A DNA stretch of 32,817 nucleotides from CAKUIA01 sp034180465. Lineage in GTDB: Bacteria; Verrucomicrobiota; Verrucomicrobiia; Opitutales; Intestinicryptomonadaceae. Position numbers and translations under genes: made by a program. How positions within the stretch are numbered: position 1 is the first letter of the stretch; the number at the start of each line of letters is the position of its first letter. Location of the stretch: the NCBI GenBank assembly GCA_034180465.1, contig JAXFOH010000141.1, positions 1 through 32,817 on the forward strand. The letters are read 5' to 3'. Below the pieces are notes generated by a model, which was given only the letters and a program-made list of their open reading frames with translations, had not been told where the DNA came from and searched no databases. Shown one piece after another: positions 14,286 through 22,838 of the stretch.

Positions 14286-15326
14286 CTATTGGTTTTTCTT
14301 GTCGAAAGCCGAGTCGAACGCAATGTCGCTTGGCGGGAAGTCGAACGACTTTACCAACTGGCACGATTCCGTCGCCCCGTGAACTCTGTCCATACGGCCG
14401 TCTTCCCATTCAACCGAAAGCGGACCTTTGTATTTAATGTCGTTAAGGGCAACTATTATTTCCTCGAACTTTACATCGCCGTGGCCGATAGAACGGAAGT
14501 CCCAATAGCGGCGCGGGTCGCAAAAGTCTGTATGACCGCCGAAAACGCCCGCTTCGCCCGTGCCGTGTCCAAACCATACGTCCTTCATATGAACGTGGAA
14601 AATCCTGTCGGCGAATTTGCGGACAAACTTTACATAGTCCACACCCTGATACGCAAAGTGCGAGGGATCGAAATTAAAGCCGAAACGCTTGTGGCATTTT
14701 ACAGCCTGCAACGCCCTTTCTGCCGAAGCAATATCGAATGCGATTTCGGTGGGGTGAACTTCCAGCGCAAAGTTTACGCCCTGCTTGTCGAAAGCATTCA
14801 AAATGGGAATAAAGCGTTTTGCAAAGTCGGCATAGCCATCGGCAATCATCTGCTTTGTAACGGGCGGGAACGAATACATATACTGCCAAATCGAAGAGCC
14901 CGTAAAGCCCGTAACAGTAGGCGCAATGGGCGAAGCTTCTAGAGACTTTGGACGCATTGCCATAAATGTTTTGCAAACTTTGGCCGTGCGGACCATTTCG
15001 GCCGCCGCGCGCTTGCGCACGCCCTCGGGGTTGCCGTCGCCCCAAATTCTTTCGGGAATCATTGACTTGTGGCGCATGTCTATATTGTCGCAAACGCATT
15101 GCCCGACCAAGTGGTTCGACAGCGCAAAGCAGTTTAACCCGTTGTCCGCCAAAATTTCCCAACGGTTTTTAAGGTACTTTTTGTCGTCCATCTTTTCGGG
15201 GTCGAAGTGGTTTTGGGTTATGGCTATTTCCAAGCCTTCATAGCCCATTTCCCTAGCCAAGGGAGCCAATTCTTCAAGTTTCATATCGGCCCACTGGCCC
15301 GTAAATATAGTTAACGGTCTTGCCAT
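14286..15326 (-). CDS. Sugar phosphate isomerase/epimerase, xylose isomerase-like TIM barrel
   Basis: The family includes IolE, IolI and related sugar isomerases and dehydratases. The 346-residue protein starts at ATG 15326 with MARPLTIFTGQWADMKLEELAPLAREMGYEGLEI, the first strand-helix of the barrel. Likely metal ligands are the Glu in FALEVHPTE, the Asp and His in NFDPSHFAYQG, the His in FHVHMKDV, and the Glu in SVEWED. It is the first gene of the cluster, with an AAGGAAAG element upstream. Its neighbours (Gfo/Idh oxidoreductase, discoidin-like protein) point to carbohydrate breakdown. The actual substrate cannot be told. Confidence 0.87.
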   Translation of the reverse strand: MARPLTIFTGQWADMKLEELAPLAREMGYEGLEIAITQNHFDPEKMDDKKYLKNRWEILADNGLNCFALSNHLVGQCVCDNIDMRHKSMIPERIWGDGNPEGVRKRAAAEMVRTAKVCKTFMAMRPKSLEASPIAPTVTGFTGSSIWQYMYSFPPVTKQMIADGYADFAKRFIPILNAFDKQGVNFALEVHPTEIAFDIASAERALQAVKCHKRFGFNFDPSHFAYQGVDYVKFVRKFADRIFHVHMKDVWFGHGTGEAGVFGGHTDFCDPRRYWDFRSIGHGDVKFEEIIVALNDIKYKGPLSVEWEDGRMDRVHGATESCQLVKSFDFPPSDIAFDSAFDKKNQ

Positions 15327-15528
15327 ATCGCGCAGTCTTTCCTTATATGTTAATTAAAATGTTTTCTGTAAAAGATACGCGCTAAAACTAGCAAAAACAC
15401 CACTTGCTTGTCAAATTCTTTTCAATAAAATTCACACAGAACGCGTCGTCCAAGCTTGTTTTAGTTTTTTGTTGATTTATAAGAGCGCATACGACAAAAT
15501 TGGATAATAATTTCAAAAAAGGAAAAAT

Positions 15529-15861
15529 GTGGAAATATCTAAAGAGCAAATAAACGACGTAACCGTACTTTCGCCCAAGGGCAAATTAAACGTAACAACG
15601 GTTGCCGACCTAGAAAAAGAATTTGAAAAATGCTTCAACGACGGCGTAAAAAAGCTTGTTGTAGACTGCCTTGAACTTGAATACATAAGCAGCGCGGGTT
15701 TGAGAGCTTTGTTGGCTGCGGCCAAACAGCTTAAAAAGTCGAACGGCACAATAGTTTTGTCGAGCCTCAGCGCAAACGTAAAGCAGGTTTTTGAAATCTC
15801 GGGCTTTACAAGCATATTCCCCATCCACGCATCGAAAGACGAAGCGGTAAAGTCGTTTTAA
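15529..15861 (+). CDS. STAS-domain anti-sigma factor antagonist-like protein
   Basis: STAS proteins of the SpoIIAA/RsbV type bind anti-sigma kinases and are switched by phosphorylation of a Ser. The 110-residue protein is a single STAS domain, with VTVLSPKGKLNVTTVADLEKEF, VVDCLELEYISSAGLRALL (S55 aligns with the phosphorylated Ser of SpoIIAA) and IFEISGFTSIF-like VFEISGFTSIFPI. The start is GTG 15529, preceded at good distance by AAGGAA; the overlapping ATG at 15527 is in another frame. No anti-sigma kinase or sigma factor gene lies in the window, so its partner is elsewhere. It lies 113 bp upstream of proS. Confidence 0.88.
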   Translation: MEISKEQINDVTVLSPKGKLNVTTVADLEKEFEKCFNDGVKKLVVDCLELEYISSAGLRALLAAAKQLKKSNGTIVLSSLSANVKQVFEISGFTSIFPIHASKDEAVKSF

Positions 15862-15974
15862 TCGGCTAATAAAAGGTTTATCCTTTACGGCGCACTGCGG
15901 CGAATTTGTCGCGTTGCGCTTTGTATGCGCGTAAAACATGCGCCGAAAAATCTCAATCTACAAATTTATAATAT

Positions 15975-17465
15975 ATGGCAGAAAAAACAGCAATAACACC
16001 CACGAGGGCTCAGGATTATCCCGAATGGTACCAGCAGGTCATAAAGGCCTCGCAGCTGGCGGAAACTAGCCCCGTAAGAGGCTGCATGGTAATTAAGCCA
16101 AACGGCTACGCGCTTTGGGAAAACATGCAAAAGGCTCTCGACAAAGCCTTTAAAGACACGGGGCACAAAAATGCATATTTCCCACTGTTTATTCCCGTAA
16201 GCTTTTTGCAAAAAGAGGCAGAACATGTTGAAGGCTTCGCCAAGGAATGCGCAGTTGTAACGCATTCTAAGCTTGAAATGAAAAACGGCAAGCTAGTTCC
16301 AGCGTCTCCCTTAGAAGAACCTTTAATTGTGCGCCCCACTTCCGAAACGATTATCGGCGAAATGTATTCTAGATGGGTGCAGTCGTACAGAGACCTGCCT
16401 ATTTTAATAAACCAGTGGGCCAACGTTGTAAGATGGGAAATGCGAACGCGCCTGTTTTTGCGCACGGCCGAATTTTTGTGGCAGGAAGGCCACACTGCGC
16501 ACGCCACCAGGCAGGAAGCCATAGACGAAACCGAAAAAATGCTTAAAGTTTATGCCGACTTTGCAAAAAACTACATGGCAATGCCCGTAATTTGCGGACA
16601 AAAAACCGAAGGCGAAAAATTTCCCGGAGCTGTTCACACCTACTGCATAGAAGCTATGATGCAAGACGGCAAGGCTCTTCAGGCGGGAACATCGCACTTT
16701 TTGGGGCAAAACTTTGCAAAGGCAAGCAACATAAAGTTTTTGGCAGAAAGCGGCAAAACTGAATTTGCCTGGACTACCTCGTGGGGCGTTTCGACAAGGC
16801 TTATTGGCGGACTTGTAATGACCCATTCCGACGACAACGGTTTGGTGTTGCCGCCAATGCTAGCCCCCGTTCACGTTGCTATAATTCCCGTAATCCACAA
16901 AGAGCAGGACAAAGCCGCGGTTATGGACTATTGCCAAAAGCTAAAGGAGGCCCTGCAAAACGAAACTTTCGACAACAAACCCATTTCGGTAGAGCTTGAC
17001 ACACGAGACATTCGCGGCGGCGAAAAGAATTGGTATTGGGTAAAATGCGGCGTTCCGCTTAGGGTTGAAGTTGGCCCGCGCGACATTGCAAACGATTCGG
17101 TATTTGTAGGAAGAAGAGACTGCGACAAAAAGCAGGCTTTTAAGCGCAGCGAATTTGTGCAAAATATTTCGGCAACACTCGGCGAGATCCAAAACGGCCT
17201 TTATGAAAGGGCGTTAAAGAGGCTGCACGACAACACAAAGGTTATAACAAGCAAAGAAGATTTTTACGACTACTTTGCCGATGGCAAGCCCTGCGGCTTT
17301 GCATTGGCACACTACAACGGTTCTGCCGAAGTGGAAGATATGCTTAGAAAAGACCTGAAAGTTACCGTGCGCTGCATACCCTTTGAAGGCGACAAAAGCG
17401 AAGGAACCTGCATATTTACCGGCCAACCGAGCAAGCAGATGGTTGTTTTTGCGAAGTCTTACTAA
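15975..17465 (+). CDS. proS: Prolyl-tRNA synthetase, eukaryote/archaeal type
   Basis: This class II synthetase charges tRNA-Pro. The 496-residue protein is of the ProS3-like type found in archaea, eukaryotes and some bacteria. It has no INS editing domain between motifs 2 and 3, and it has a C-terminal zinc-like domain ending in Tyr. Visible are RPTSETIIGEMYSRWVQSYRDLP (motif 1 region), RWEMRTRLFLRTAEFLWQEGHTAHAT (motif 2), TTSWGVSTRLIGGLVMTHSDDNGLVLPP (motif 3) and the anticodon-binding domain (VAIIPV onward). The tail contains RCIPFEGDKSEGTCIFTG. No Shine-Dalgarno sequence is seen. A strong terminator follows. Confidence 0.96.
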   Translation: MAEKTAITPTRAQDYPEWYQQVIKASQLAETSPVRGCMVIKPNGYALWENMQKALDKAFKDTGHKNAYFPLFIPVSFLQKEAEHVEGFAKECAVVTHSKLEMKNGKLVPASPLEEPLIVRPTSETIIGEMYSRWVQSYRDLPILINQWANVVRWEMRTRLFLRTAEFLWQEGHTAHATRQEAIDETEKMLKVYADFAKNYMAMPVICGQKTEGEKFPGAVHTYCIEAMMQDGKALQAGTSHFLGQNFAKASNIKFLAESGKTEFAWTTSWGVSTRLIGGLVMTHSDDNGLVLPPMLAPVHVAIIPVIHKEQDKAAVMDYCQKLKEALQNETFDNKPISVELDTRDIRGGEKNWYWVKCGVPLRVEVGPRDIANDSVFVGRRDCDKKQAFKRSEFVQNISATLGEIQNGLYERALKRLHDNTKVITSKEDFYDYFADGKPCGFALAHYNGSAEVEDMLRKDLKVTVRCIPFEGDKSEGTCIFTGQPSKQMVVFAKSY

Positions 17466-17487
17466 TTTAAAACAAAAATCTTGCACC

Positions 17488-17516
17488 AAAAAAGCTCCTC
17501 TTCGGGGAGCTTTTTT
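17488..17516 (+). terminator. Terminator of proS
   Basis: AAAAAAGCTCC (ending at 17498) pairs with GGAGCTTTTTT (17506-17516), with a TCTTCGG loop and a T-run. It lies about 25 bp after the proS stop. Confidence 0.9.
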
Positions 17517-17558
17517 GCGTTTTTTTCAAAGTTGCATTTAAAAGAAATTAAAAAACAA

Positions 17559-17583
17559 AAAGCCCGCAATTTTTGCGGGCTTT
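17559..17583 (-). terminator. Terminator of the GH97 gene
   Basis: AAAGCCCGCA (17559-17568) pairs with TGCGGGCTTT (17574-17583). On the minus strand the stem is followed by TTTTGTTTTTT. It lies 23 bp past the GH97 stop. Confidence 0.85.
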
Positions 17584-17606
17584 GTATATCGAGAACAAAA
17601 GTTTTT

Positions 17607-19577
17607 CTATTTTTTAACAATCTTTACGGCGGCTCCGCCAAACTTTGCAAGGTTAAGATTTAAAGTGTCGCCATTCTTTACGGCAAAGACCTTTTTAGTG
17701 TAGCTATTTGGGTCTTTGTCGCAATTTATGCTGTCGGCAAAAACGGTTGCCTCGTATTCGCCATCGCCTAAAAAGTCTAAATCTATCTTAAAGTTTTGAG
17801 CGTTTTTGTCGGTAATTGCGCCTATATACCAATTCTTGCCGCTTTGGCGGGCAATGGCAACGTATTCGCCGAACTTTGCCTTGAGCACTTTTGTGTTGTC
17901 CCATACGGTCGGAGTTTGGGCGATAAACTCGGCAACGTCCATCTTCTTTTGATATTCGGTGGGGGTATCGCACAACATCTGGCATGGAGCATAATATAGC
18001 ACATACAAAGCCATTTCGTTGCACAATGTACCTATGCCAAAAGGCGTAGATCTGCTTATTATAACCTGCTCGGGTTTCTTTAAAGCTGGCAGCTGCCTGC
18101 GCATTGCCCCGGGGGTAAAGTCCATAGGTCCGCAAAGCATTCTTGTAAATACCAAGTCTATTTTATGGCGCGGCGTTTGCTTGTCCGACCACTTGTTCCA
18201 TTCGTTGCCCAAAACGCCCTCGTAGTTTACAATGTTAGGATACGTTCTGTCTAACCCTACGGGCTTGGGGCAGCCGTGGTAGTCTAACACAAGCTTTCTT
18301 TCGGCGGCGGCGCGGGCAACGTTTTCAAAAAAGTCCATAGCATTTTGGTCGTCCCTATCCATAAAGTCTATTTTTAAGCCCGCAATGCCCCAATTTTTTA
18401 CCCTGTCTAAAAAGGTGGTATAGTCGGGCTGCATTCCGCGCGAAGAGCCCCACAAAATAACTTCTACATTCTTCGACTTTGCGTATTTAACCAATTCGGG
18501 AATGTCTATTATTGTTTCGCCGTAGCCCTCGGTGTCGTAGCCCTTTTCGCCCTGTTTAAGCCAACCTGCGTCTACAACCAAAAAGGGAGCTTTTACGCTG
18601 GCTGCAAAATCTATATATTTTTTATAGGTTTTAAAATTTACGCCCGTTTTAAAATCGGCGTTTTCAAGATTCCAATTGTTCCACCATTCCCAAGCCGCCG
18701 AGCCAAACTTTATCCAGCTAGTGTCTTTAATAGCGCATGGTTCCGCCAATTTGTATACTATGTTATTGTCGGCCAAAACGGCATCGTTTTCGGCAATAAG
18801 GAATATGCGCCAAGGGAAGGGTCTGTCGGCCTTTGTTTTGGCGATATAGTCGGCTCTTTCCCTTACAATGTAGGCAACGTGGCCGGCTCTTTCTATTTTT
18901 GTGGGATATTTTGCAAACGCACCCGTAAGCGGAGATTTGCCCGTTTGCATTGTAAAATTCATTTGCGGGTAGCTTCTGGTATCCGATTCCAAAATGGCAA
19001 CCTTCGCATTTTTTGCCTGAACAATCAAAGGCAGCGAAATCATTTTTTCCTTTTGCAAATTGCCTATTGTTGTGGGCGTAAAAAGTGATTCGTAGCTATG
19101 GTAAAATCCGCCTATAATGTGCGCATACGCTTTGCTGTTCGGATCGAATTTGTACGAAGCTACTTCGTCGAAAACCGTAAGGGCAGCATCTTTTTCGCCC
19201 TTCGACACAAAGCGGTAGGCAACCGCGTCTGAATAAATTCTAAACTGCAAGTCGAAATTTTCGAACTGGAACACAAATTCCTTATATTCGTCGGCGATTT
19301 CGGCGCGCGTTCCGTGCACGGTTTTTATTGCGCTTTTTTGGCTTTTTTCCGAAAAGCCAAGCTGCCTGGAACCTACACCGAATGCGCCTTTGTCTGTAAG
19401 CATTGCAATCCTAGCATTTGGCACAATTTCCCTGCCTTTATACGACACCGAAAATTCTATGGTTTTTTCGATGTTTACATTTACGCAAATATCGCCGTTT
19501 TTAATTTCCTTTGTTTCCGCAAATAGCGACGCCATTGCGGCAAAGACCCCCATTGATACAACGAATAACTTTTTCAT
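17607..19577 (-). CDS. GH97 family glycoside hydrolase, probably a retaining alpha-galactosidase
   Basis: GH97 includes inverting alpha-glucosidases (SusB) and retaining alpha-galactosidases. The 656-residue protein has a signal peptide (MKKLFVVSMGVFAAMASLFA), an N-terminal beta-sandwich to about 275, a TIM barrel to about 560 and a C-terminal beta domain. The barrel holds FGSAAWEWWNNW, LVVDAGW and GLKIDFMDRDDQ with D404. NYEGVLGNEWNKW holds E453 and E459. D404 and E459 are 55 residues apart, the same spacing I recall for nucleophile D415 and acid/base E470 of the Bacteroides alpha-galactosidase BtGH97b. This favours a retaining mechanism. It is secreted, probably to the periplasm. It lies 74 bp after rhlE on the same strand, with its own terminator. 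Confidence 0.92.
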   Translation of the reverse strand: MKKLFVVSMGVFAAMASLFAETKEIKNGDICVNVNIEKTIEFSVSYKGREIVPNARIAMLTDKGAFGVGSRQLGFSEKSQKSAIKTVHGTRAEIADEYKEFVFQFENFDLQFRIYSDAVAYRFVSKGEKDAALTVFDEVASYKFDPNSKAYAHIIGGFYHSYESLFTPTTIGNLQKEKMISLPLIVQAKNAKVAILESDTRSYPQMNFTMQTGKSPLTGAFAKYPTKIERAGHVAYIVRERADYIAKTKADRPFPWRIFLIAENDAVLADNNIVYKLAEPCAIKDTSWIKFGSAAWEWWNNWNLENADFKTGVNFKTYKKYIDFAASVKAPFLVVDAGWLKQGEKGYDTEGYGETIIDIPELVKYAKSKNVEVILWGSSRGMQPDYTTFLDRVKNWGIAGLKIDFMDRDDQNAMDFFENVARAAAERKLVLDYHGCPKPVGLDRTYPNIVNYEGVLGNEWNKWSDKQTPRHKIDLVFTRMLCGPMDFTPGAMRRQLPALKKPEQVIISRSTPFGIGTLCNEMALYVLYYAPCQMLCDTPTEYQKKMDVAEFIAQTPTVWDNTKVLKAKFGEYVAIARQSGKNWYIGAITDKNAQNFKIDLDFLGDGEYEATVFADSINCDKDPNSYTKKVFAVKNGDTLNLNLAKFGGAAVKIVKK

Positions 19578-19651
19578 TGGCAGGAGAGTAAATATAGCCC
19601 TTTGCCAATATTCAAGAACAAAAAAACACCGTATTATAAAAAAACGGGCGC

Positions 19652-20980
19652 CTACATTTTGCGCTTGCCTGCAAGCTTTGCTATTTTCGACTTTTTTTTG
19701 AAATTGCCAAAGCTGTCGCGCTTTTCGCCAAAATCGCGCTTAAAGGTTCTGTTCTTTTTGCTGTTTTTTACTTCCTCTTTGCTTGGAGGGCGCGGGGGCT
19801 TGCATTTCATATCCAGCAGCCTGCGGCTAAAGAACGGGTTTTCGCCTTCCGAAGCTACGGGAATTTCCTTTTTAATTAAACGCTCTATGGGCCTTAAAAG
19901 CCACAAATCTTTGTCGCAACAAAAGCTTACCGCCACTCCCGAAAGGTTTGCGCGGGCGGTTCTGCCAATTCTGTGCACATAGTTTTCTATTTCTGCGGGA
20001 AGGTCGTAGTTTACAACAAGCGACATATTTTCCACATCTATGCCCCTTGCGGCGATATCGGTGGCCGCCAATACCCTAACTTGGCGGCTTTTAAACATAT
20101 TTAGCGAACGCTGGCGGCTTGTCTGAGTTTTGTCGCCGTGAATGCACATTGTTTCGGTGCCCGCCTTCGTAAGCCTTTTGGCTATAGAGGACGCCTGCCT
20201 TTTTGTTTTCGAGAACACCAATATAAGGCTGTCGGGATTGTCCTTAAAAGTTTTGCCTACCAAATATTTTAAAAGCTCGAATTTATGATCGCTTTCCACA
20301 AAAAACAGCTTCTGGTCTATGCGGTCTGCGGTTGGCTTGTCGGGCGCAATGCTTATGGATTCTGCGTCGTCTTTTACAATAAACTTTGCCAAGTCTTTAA
20401 CTTCGGCCGAAAGCGTTGCAGAAAAAAGCAAGCTTTGCCTTTGAAAAGGTAGCATTCTTGCAATTCTTCGTATATCTGGCAAAAAGCCCATATCAAGCAT
20501 TCTGTCGGCTTCGTCTAAAACAAGAAATTCAACTTTCGACAAATCCGCAAATTTCTGGTTTTTAATGTCTATTAAACGCCCGGGGGTGGCAACTACAATG
20601 TCTACGCCCTCTTCTAGCGCCCTAACCTGCGGCTTTTGCGAGACACCGCCGTATATTTTGCGCACTTTTACATCTGTAAATTTGCAATACGCCTCCATAT
20701 TCTGGGCAACCTGTTCGGCAAGTTCTCTTGTAGGCAGCAAAACTAACGCCCTAAAGGAAAAGGGCCGCCTAGGTTTCCTGTCTTTAAGCAGCTCGGTTAT
20801 AATGGGCAGCGCAAATGCCGCCGTTTTGCCGGTGCCAGTTTGCGCACAGGCAAAAAGGTCTTTTTTCTGCAAAATAAGGGGTATTGCCTTTTGCTGTATT
20901 GGCGACGGCGTTTTATAGCCCATCTGTTCTATTGCCGACAACAATTCGTCGGGCAAATCTAGCTCTTTAAAAAATTGCAT
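19652..20980 (-). CDS. rhlE: DEAD-box ATP-dependent RNA helicase, RhlE type
   Basis: This enzyme remodels RNA in ribosome assembly, decay or cold adaptation. The 442-residue protein shows motifs in order: Q motif (FFKELDLP...PSPIQQKAIP), I AQTGTGKT, Ia PTRELAEQ, Ib TPGRL, II DEAD, III SAT, IV LVFSKTKRQA, V ATDIAARGID and VI HRIGRTAR. The C-terminal tail from about 385 is Lys/Arg-rich (KNSKKNRTFKRDFGEKRD), as in RhlE/CsdA relatives that bind RNA. It begins 3 bp after the exosortase stop codon on the same strand, so it is read from the exosortase transcript. This coupling has no obvious reason. Confidence 0.95.
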   Translation of the reverse strand: MQFFKELDLPDELLSAIEQMGYKTPSPIQQKAIPLILQKKDLFACAQTGTGKTAAFALPIITELLKDRKPRRPFSFRALVLLPTRELAEQVAQNMEAYCKFTDVKVRKIYGGVSQKPQVRALEEGVDIVVATPGRLIDIKNQKFADLSKVEFLVLDEADRMLDMGFLPDIRRIARMLPFQRQSLLFSATLSAEVKDLAKFIVKDDAESISIAPDKPTADRIDQKLFFVESDHKFELLKYLVGKTFKDNPDSLILVFSKTKRQASSIAKRLTKAGTETMCIHGDKTQTSRQRSLNMFKSRQVRVLAATDIAARGIDVENMSLVVNYDLPAEIENYVHRIGRTARANLSGVAVSFCCDKDLWLLRPIERLIKKEIPVASEGENPFFSRRLLDMKCKPPRPPSKEEVKNSKKNRTFKRDFGEKRDSFGNFKKKSKIAKLAGKRKM

Positions 20981-20983
20981 ACT

Positions 20984-21979
20984 CTATTTTTCGCCATCTT
21001 TTTGGGCGGCCTGGTCTCTAAATTCTTTGGGAATCGGGTTTATTTCCAAAATCTTTACAATAATCCACAAGCCCAAAACCGTCATACCCAAAACGAAATA
21101 GCCCGCGGCGTCGTGCACAAAGCCCGCAATAGAATCGGGGCCGTTTTCGTAGGCGTATACCGAAAGGAACAACGCCCTTAATATGTTGTTAAAAAACGCC
21201 AGCATCATTGAAGAAAGCACCAAAAAAACCTTCTTCCACGTTTTTTTAAGGAAAACCGCCGCCAAAAAAGTTCCAGCAAAAAGACAAGCAGTTAGGCTTC
21301 GTATGCCGCTGCAGGCGTCGGCAACGCCAACTTGCCCGTTGGGGAAACTAAGCACATTGCCGTTTAACCTAACGATATAGCCCAAGGCATCCATAACCGT
21401 TGTTGTAACTACCGCCACTTTCGAAAGCAAAAACAGGCTTATTTTTGTTTCTATAACCGAAAACATGGGGGCTGCAACCAAAAGCGAAAAGCACGGGAAT
21501 ACAAAAAGCGACAGGAATGCCAGCCTTTCGCCAAGCGGCTTTTTTTGCCCCGCCGAATTTTGCGCTGAAGCAAAATATGCAAACGAAAAAGACAAAAAGC
21601 AAAAGCAAAAAGTTGCCGCCGTTCCGCAAATGCCCCAGTTTTGCGTTATCGAAAAAAGCAGCATAAAAAGCAGATACATTGCAAACGAACACGCAAACAT
21701 TGCGCCGAAAAAACCGTTCGTCAAAAAGTTTTTAATTTTCGAAGAACTCTCGGCTTTTGCGGGCGAATTGTAGTAGCAAAAAATTTTGTCTTTTCTGTCG
21801 TACAAAACAAATAGTATAAAAAGCGGGGCTATGTAGCCGAAAGAGTAGTCGGCTCTGGTGTCCCACGAATATGCCAAAATTCTGCATACCGAAAAGCCCA
21901 TAACCAAAAAGGCGGCAAAGAAAGCCTGCGGCAAAACCGGCAGCCTAAAAAACGCGTATTTCTCTTTAAGTTTTTCCAT
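20984..21979 (-). CDS. Exosortase (XrtA-type), first of two in the window
   Basis: Exosortases are membrane transpeptidases that cut PEP-CTERM-type sorting signals off exported proteins. The 331-residue protein has about eight hydrophobic segments. The catalytic Cys is in GVADACSGIRSLTA (C223), the Arg in FNNILRALFLS (R268) and the His in GFVHDAAGY (H289), in family order and spacing. An EpsI-type gene lies directly upstream, ending 9 bp before this start, which is the classic exosortase partner. The last residues are polar (EINPIPKEFRDQ...). No PEP-CTERM substrate was recognised in the window, so its targets are elsewhere. Confidence 0.92.
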   Translation of the reverse strand: MEKLKEKYAFFRLPVLPQAFFAAFLVMGFSVCRILAYSWDTRADYSFGYIAPLFILFVLYDRKDKIFCYYNSPAKAESSSKIKNFLTNGFFGAMFACSFAMYLLFMLLFSITQNWGICGTAATFCFCFLSFSFAYFASAQNSAGQKKPLGERLAFLSLFVFPCFSLLVAAPMFSVIETKISLFLLSKVAVVTTTVMDALGYIVRLNGNVLSFPNGQVGVADACSGIRSLTACLFAGTFLAAVFLKKTWKKVFLVLSSMMLAFFNNILRALFLSVYAYENGPDSIAGFVHDAAGYFVLGMTVLGLWIIVKILEINPIPKEFRDQAAQKDGEK

Positions 21980-21988
21980 ATTTGCAAA

Positions 21989-22702
21989 TTACTTTTGGTA
22001 CAATATAAGCTTTCCCAAAGCGTCCATTACGGTTAAAAAGTCTTGGTTTTGCATAAGCGAGTATATGTCTTGCGAGGAATCTACCCTAACAAAATAGCAT
22101 TCGGGCGAAACCGTAAATGCGTCGCGCAACATATTCTGAAGATATTTTTTCAAAGAGGGGATTGCGTTGTCGCTTGTGCCGTAGTCGTAGCGTTTGCCGT
22201 TTACTACAAACCAAAAAATAACGTTGCGCCGCGCCGTGCCCGCATCGGTCTTATACGCAAATTCCCTGTAGTAGGCGGGCATAAGCTTCTTGCCGTTTAC
22301 CGAAAAAACTTCGTTAAACTTCTTTTTCTGCTCTATGTTTTTCCAGCCGTTTTCAACCCAACATCTGTCGGGAGTGTGCGCCGAAGCCCTTATTGTAGAC
22401 TCCTTGCCCTCGCCCCAATAGGAGATATACACGGTAAATTCGGTGCCGTTGCCGTCGCTGTAGCTACGGTTAAAATATTCGCTTACCGCCAAATATTTTT
22501 CGGCTGCCCTTACAACCTCTTCGGTATTGCCAAGCGGTTTTTTCTTAGAGGTAAACGCCCCAACTTTTTCGGGGATTATAGCATCCATATGCCCTACGGG
22601 TTTTGCGGCTTTTGGCTGGACGGAAAAATCCACCCTAACAAATGCCAATACAATGCCGACAACGGCTGCAAAAAGCGCAAGCGCAACAAAAAACTTTTTC
22701 AT
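21989..22702 (-). CDS. EpsI-family exosortase-associated protein
   Basis: EpsI-domain proteins accompany exosortases, either as separate proteins or fused to them. The 237-residue protein has an N-terminal hydrophobic anchor (FVALALFAAVVGIVLAFV). The conserved motif SAHTPDRCWVENGW has H109, C114 and W120, like the HxPxxCxxxxGW of the family. YYREFAYKTDAGTARRNVIFWFVVNGK follows. It is the first gene of the epsI-exosortase-rhlE unit. The Cys/His motif suggests a thiol role in the periplasm, but the biochemistry of the family is poorly known to me. Confidence 0.88.
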   Translation of the reverse strand: MKKFFVALALFAAVVGIVLAFVRVDFSVQPKAAKPVGHMDAIIPEKVGAFTSKKKPLGNTEEVVRAAEKYLAVSEYFNRSYSDGNGTEFTVYISYWGEGKESTIRASAHTPDRCWVENGWKNIEQKKKFNEVFSVNGKKLMPAYYREFAYKTDAGTARRNVIFWFVVNGKRYDYGTSDNAIPSLKKYLQNMLRDAFTVSPECYFVRVDSSQDIYSLMQNQDFLTVMDALGKLILYQK

Positions 22703-22781
22703 TTGTAGAATATTGCAAAAAACGTGAATGTTTTGTCAACACTAAGAAAGCGGAGACTTTAAGCCGACCCGCACAAAAAGC

Positions 22782-22813
22782 AAAGCCTCCGCAAAGCAGG
22801 TTGCGGAGGCTTT
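22782..22813. terminator. Strong bidirectional terminator after potD
   Basis: AAAGCCTCCGCAA (22782-22794) and TTGCGGAGGCTTT (22801-22813) form a perfect 13-bp stem with a 6-nt loop. On the minus strand it ends the potABCD transcript, 26 bp past potD, and insulates it from epsI. Confidence 0.9.
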
Positions 22814-22838
22814 TCATAGGAAACGCCTTTGGGCTAAA

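Noticed and set aside
14674..15162. Second minus-strand frame of 162 codons in the TIM-barrel gene
   Set aside because: It is out of frame with a well-supported isomerase and has low-complexity basic composition.
15967..15972. TATAAT just before the proS start
   Set aside because: It is only 2 bp from the ATG, so transcription would begin inside or after the start codon. The region is AT-rich and the match is likely chance.
19578..19651. Possible terminator between rhlE and GH97 (CCGT...ACGG with A-run)
   Set aside because: The stem is only 4 bp with a long AT loop; it is too weak to call.
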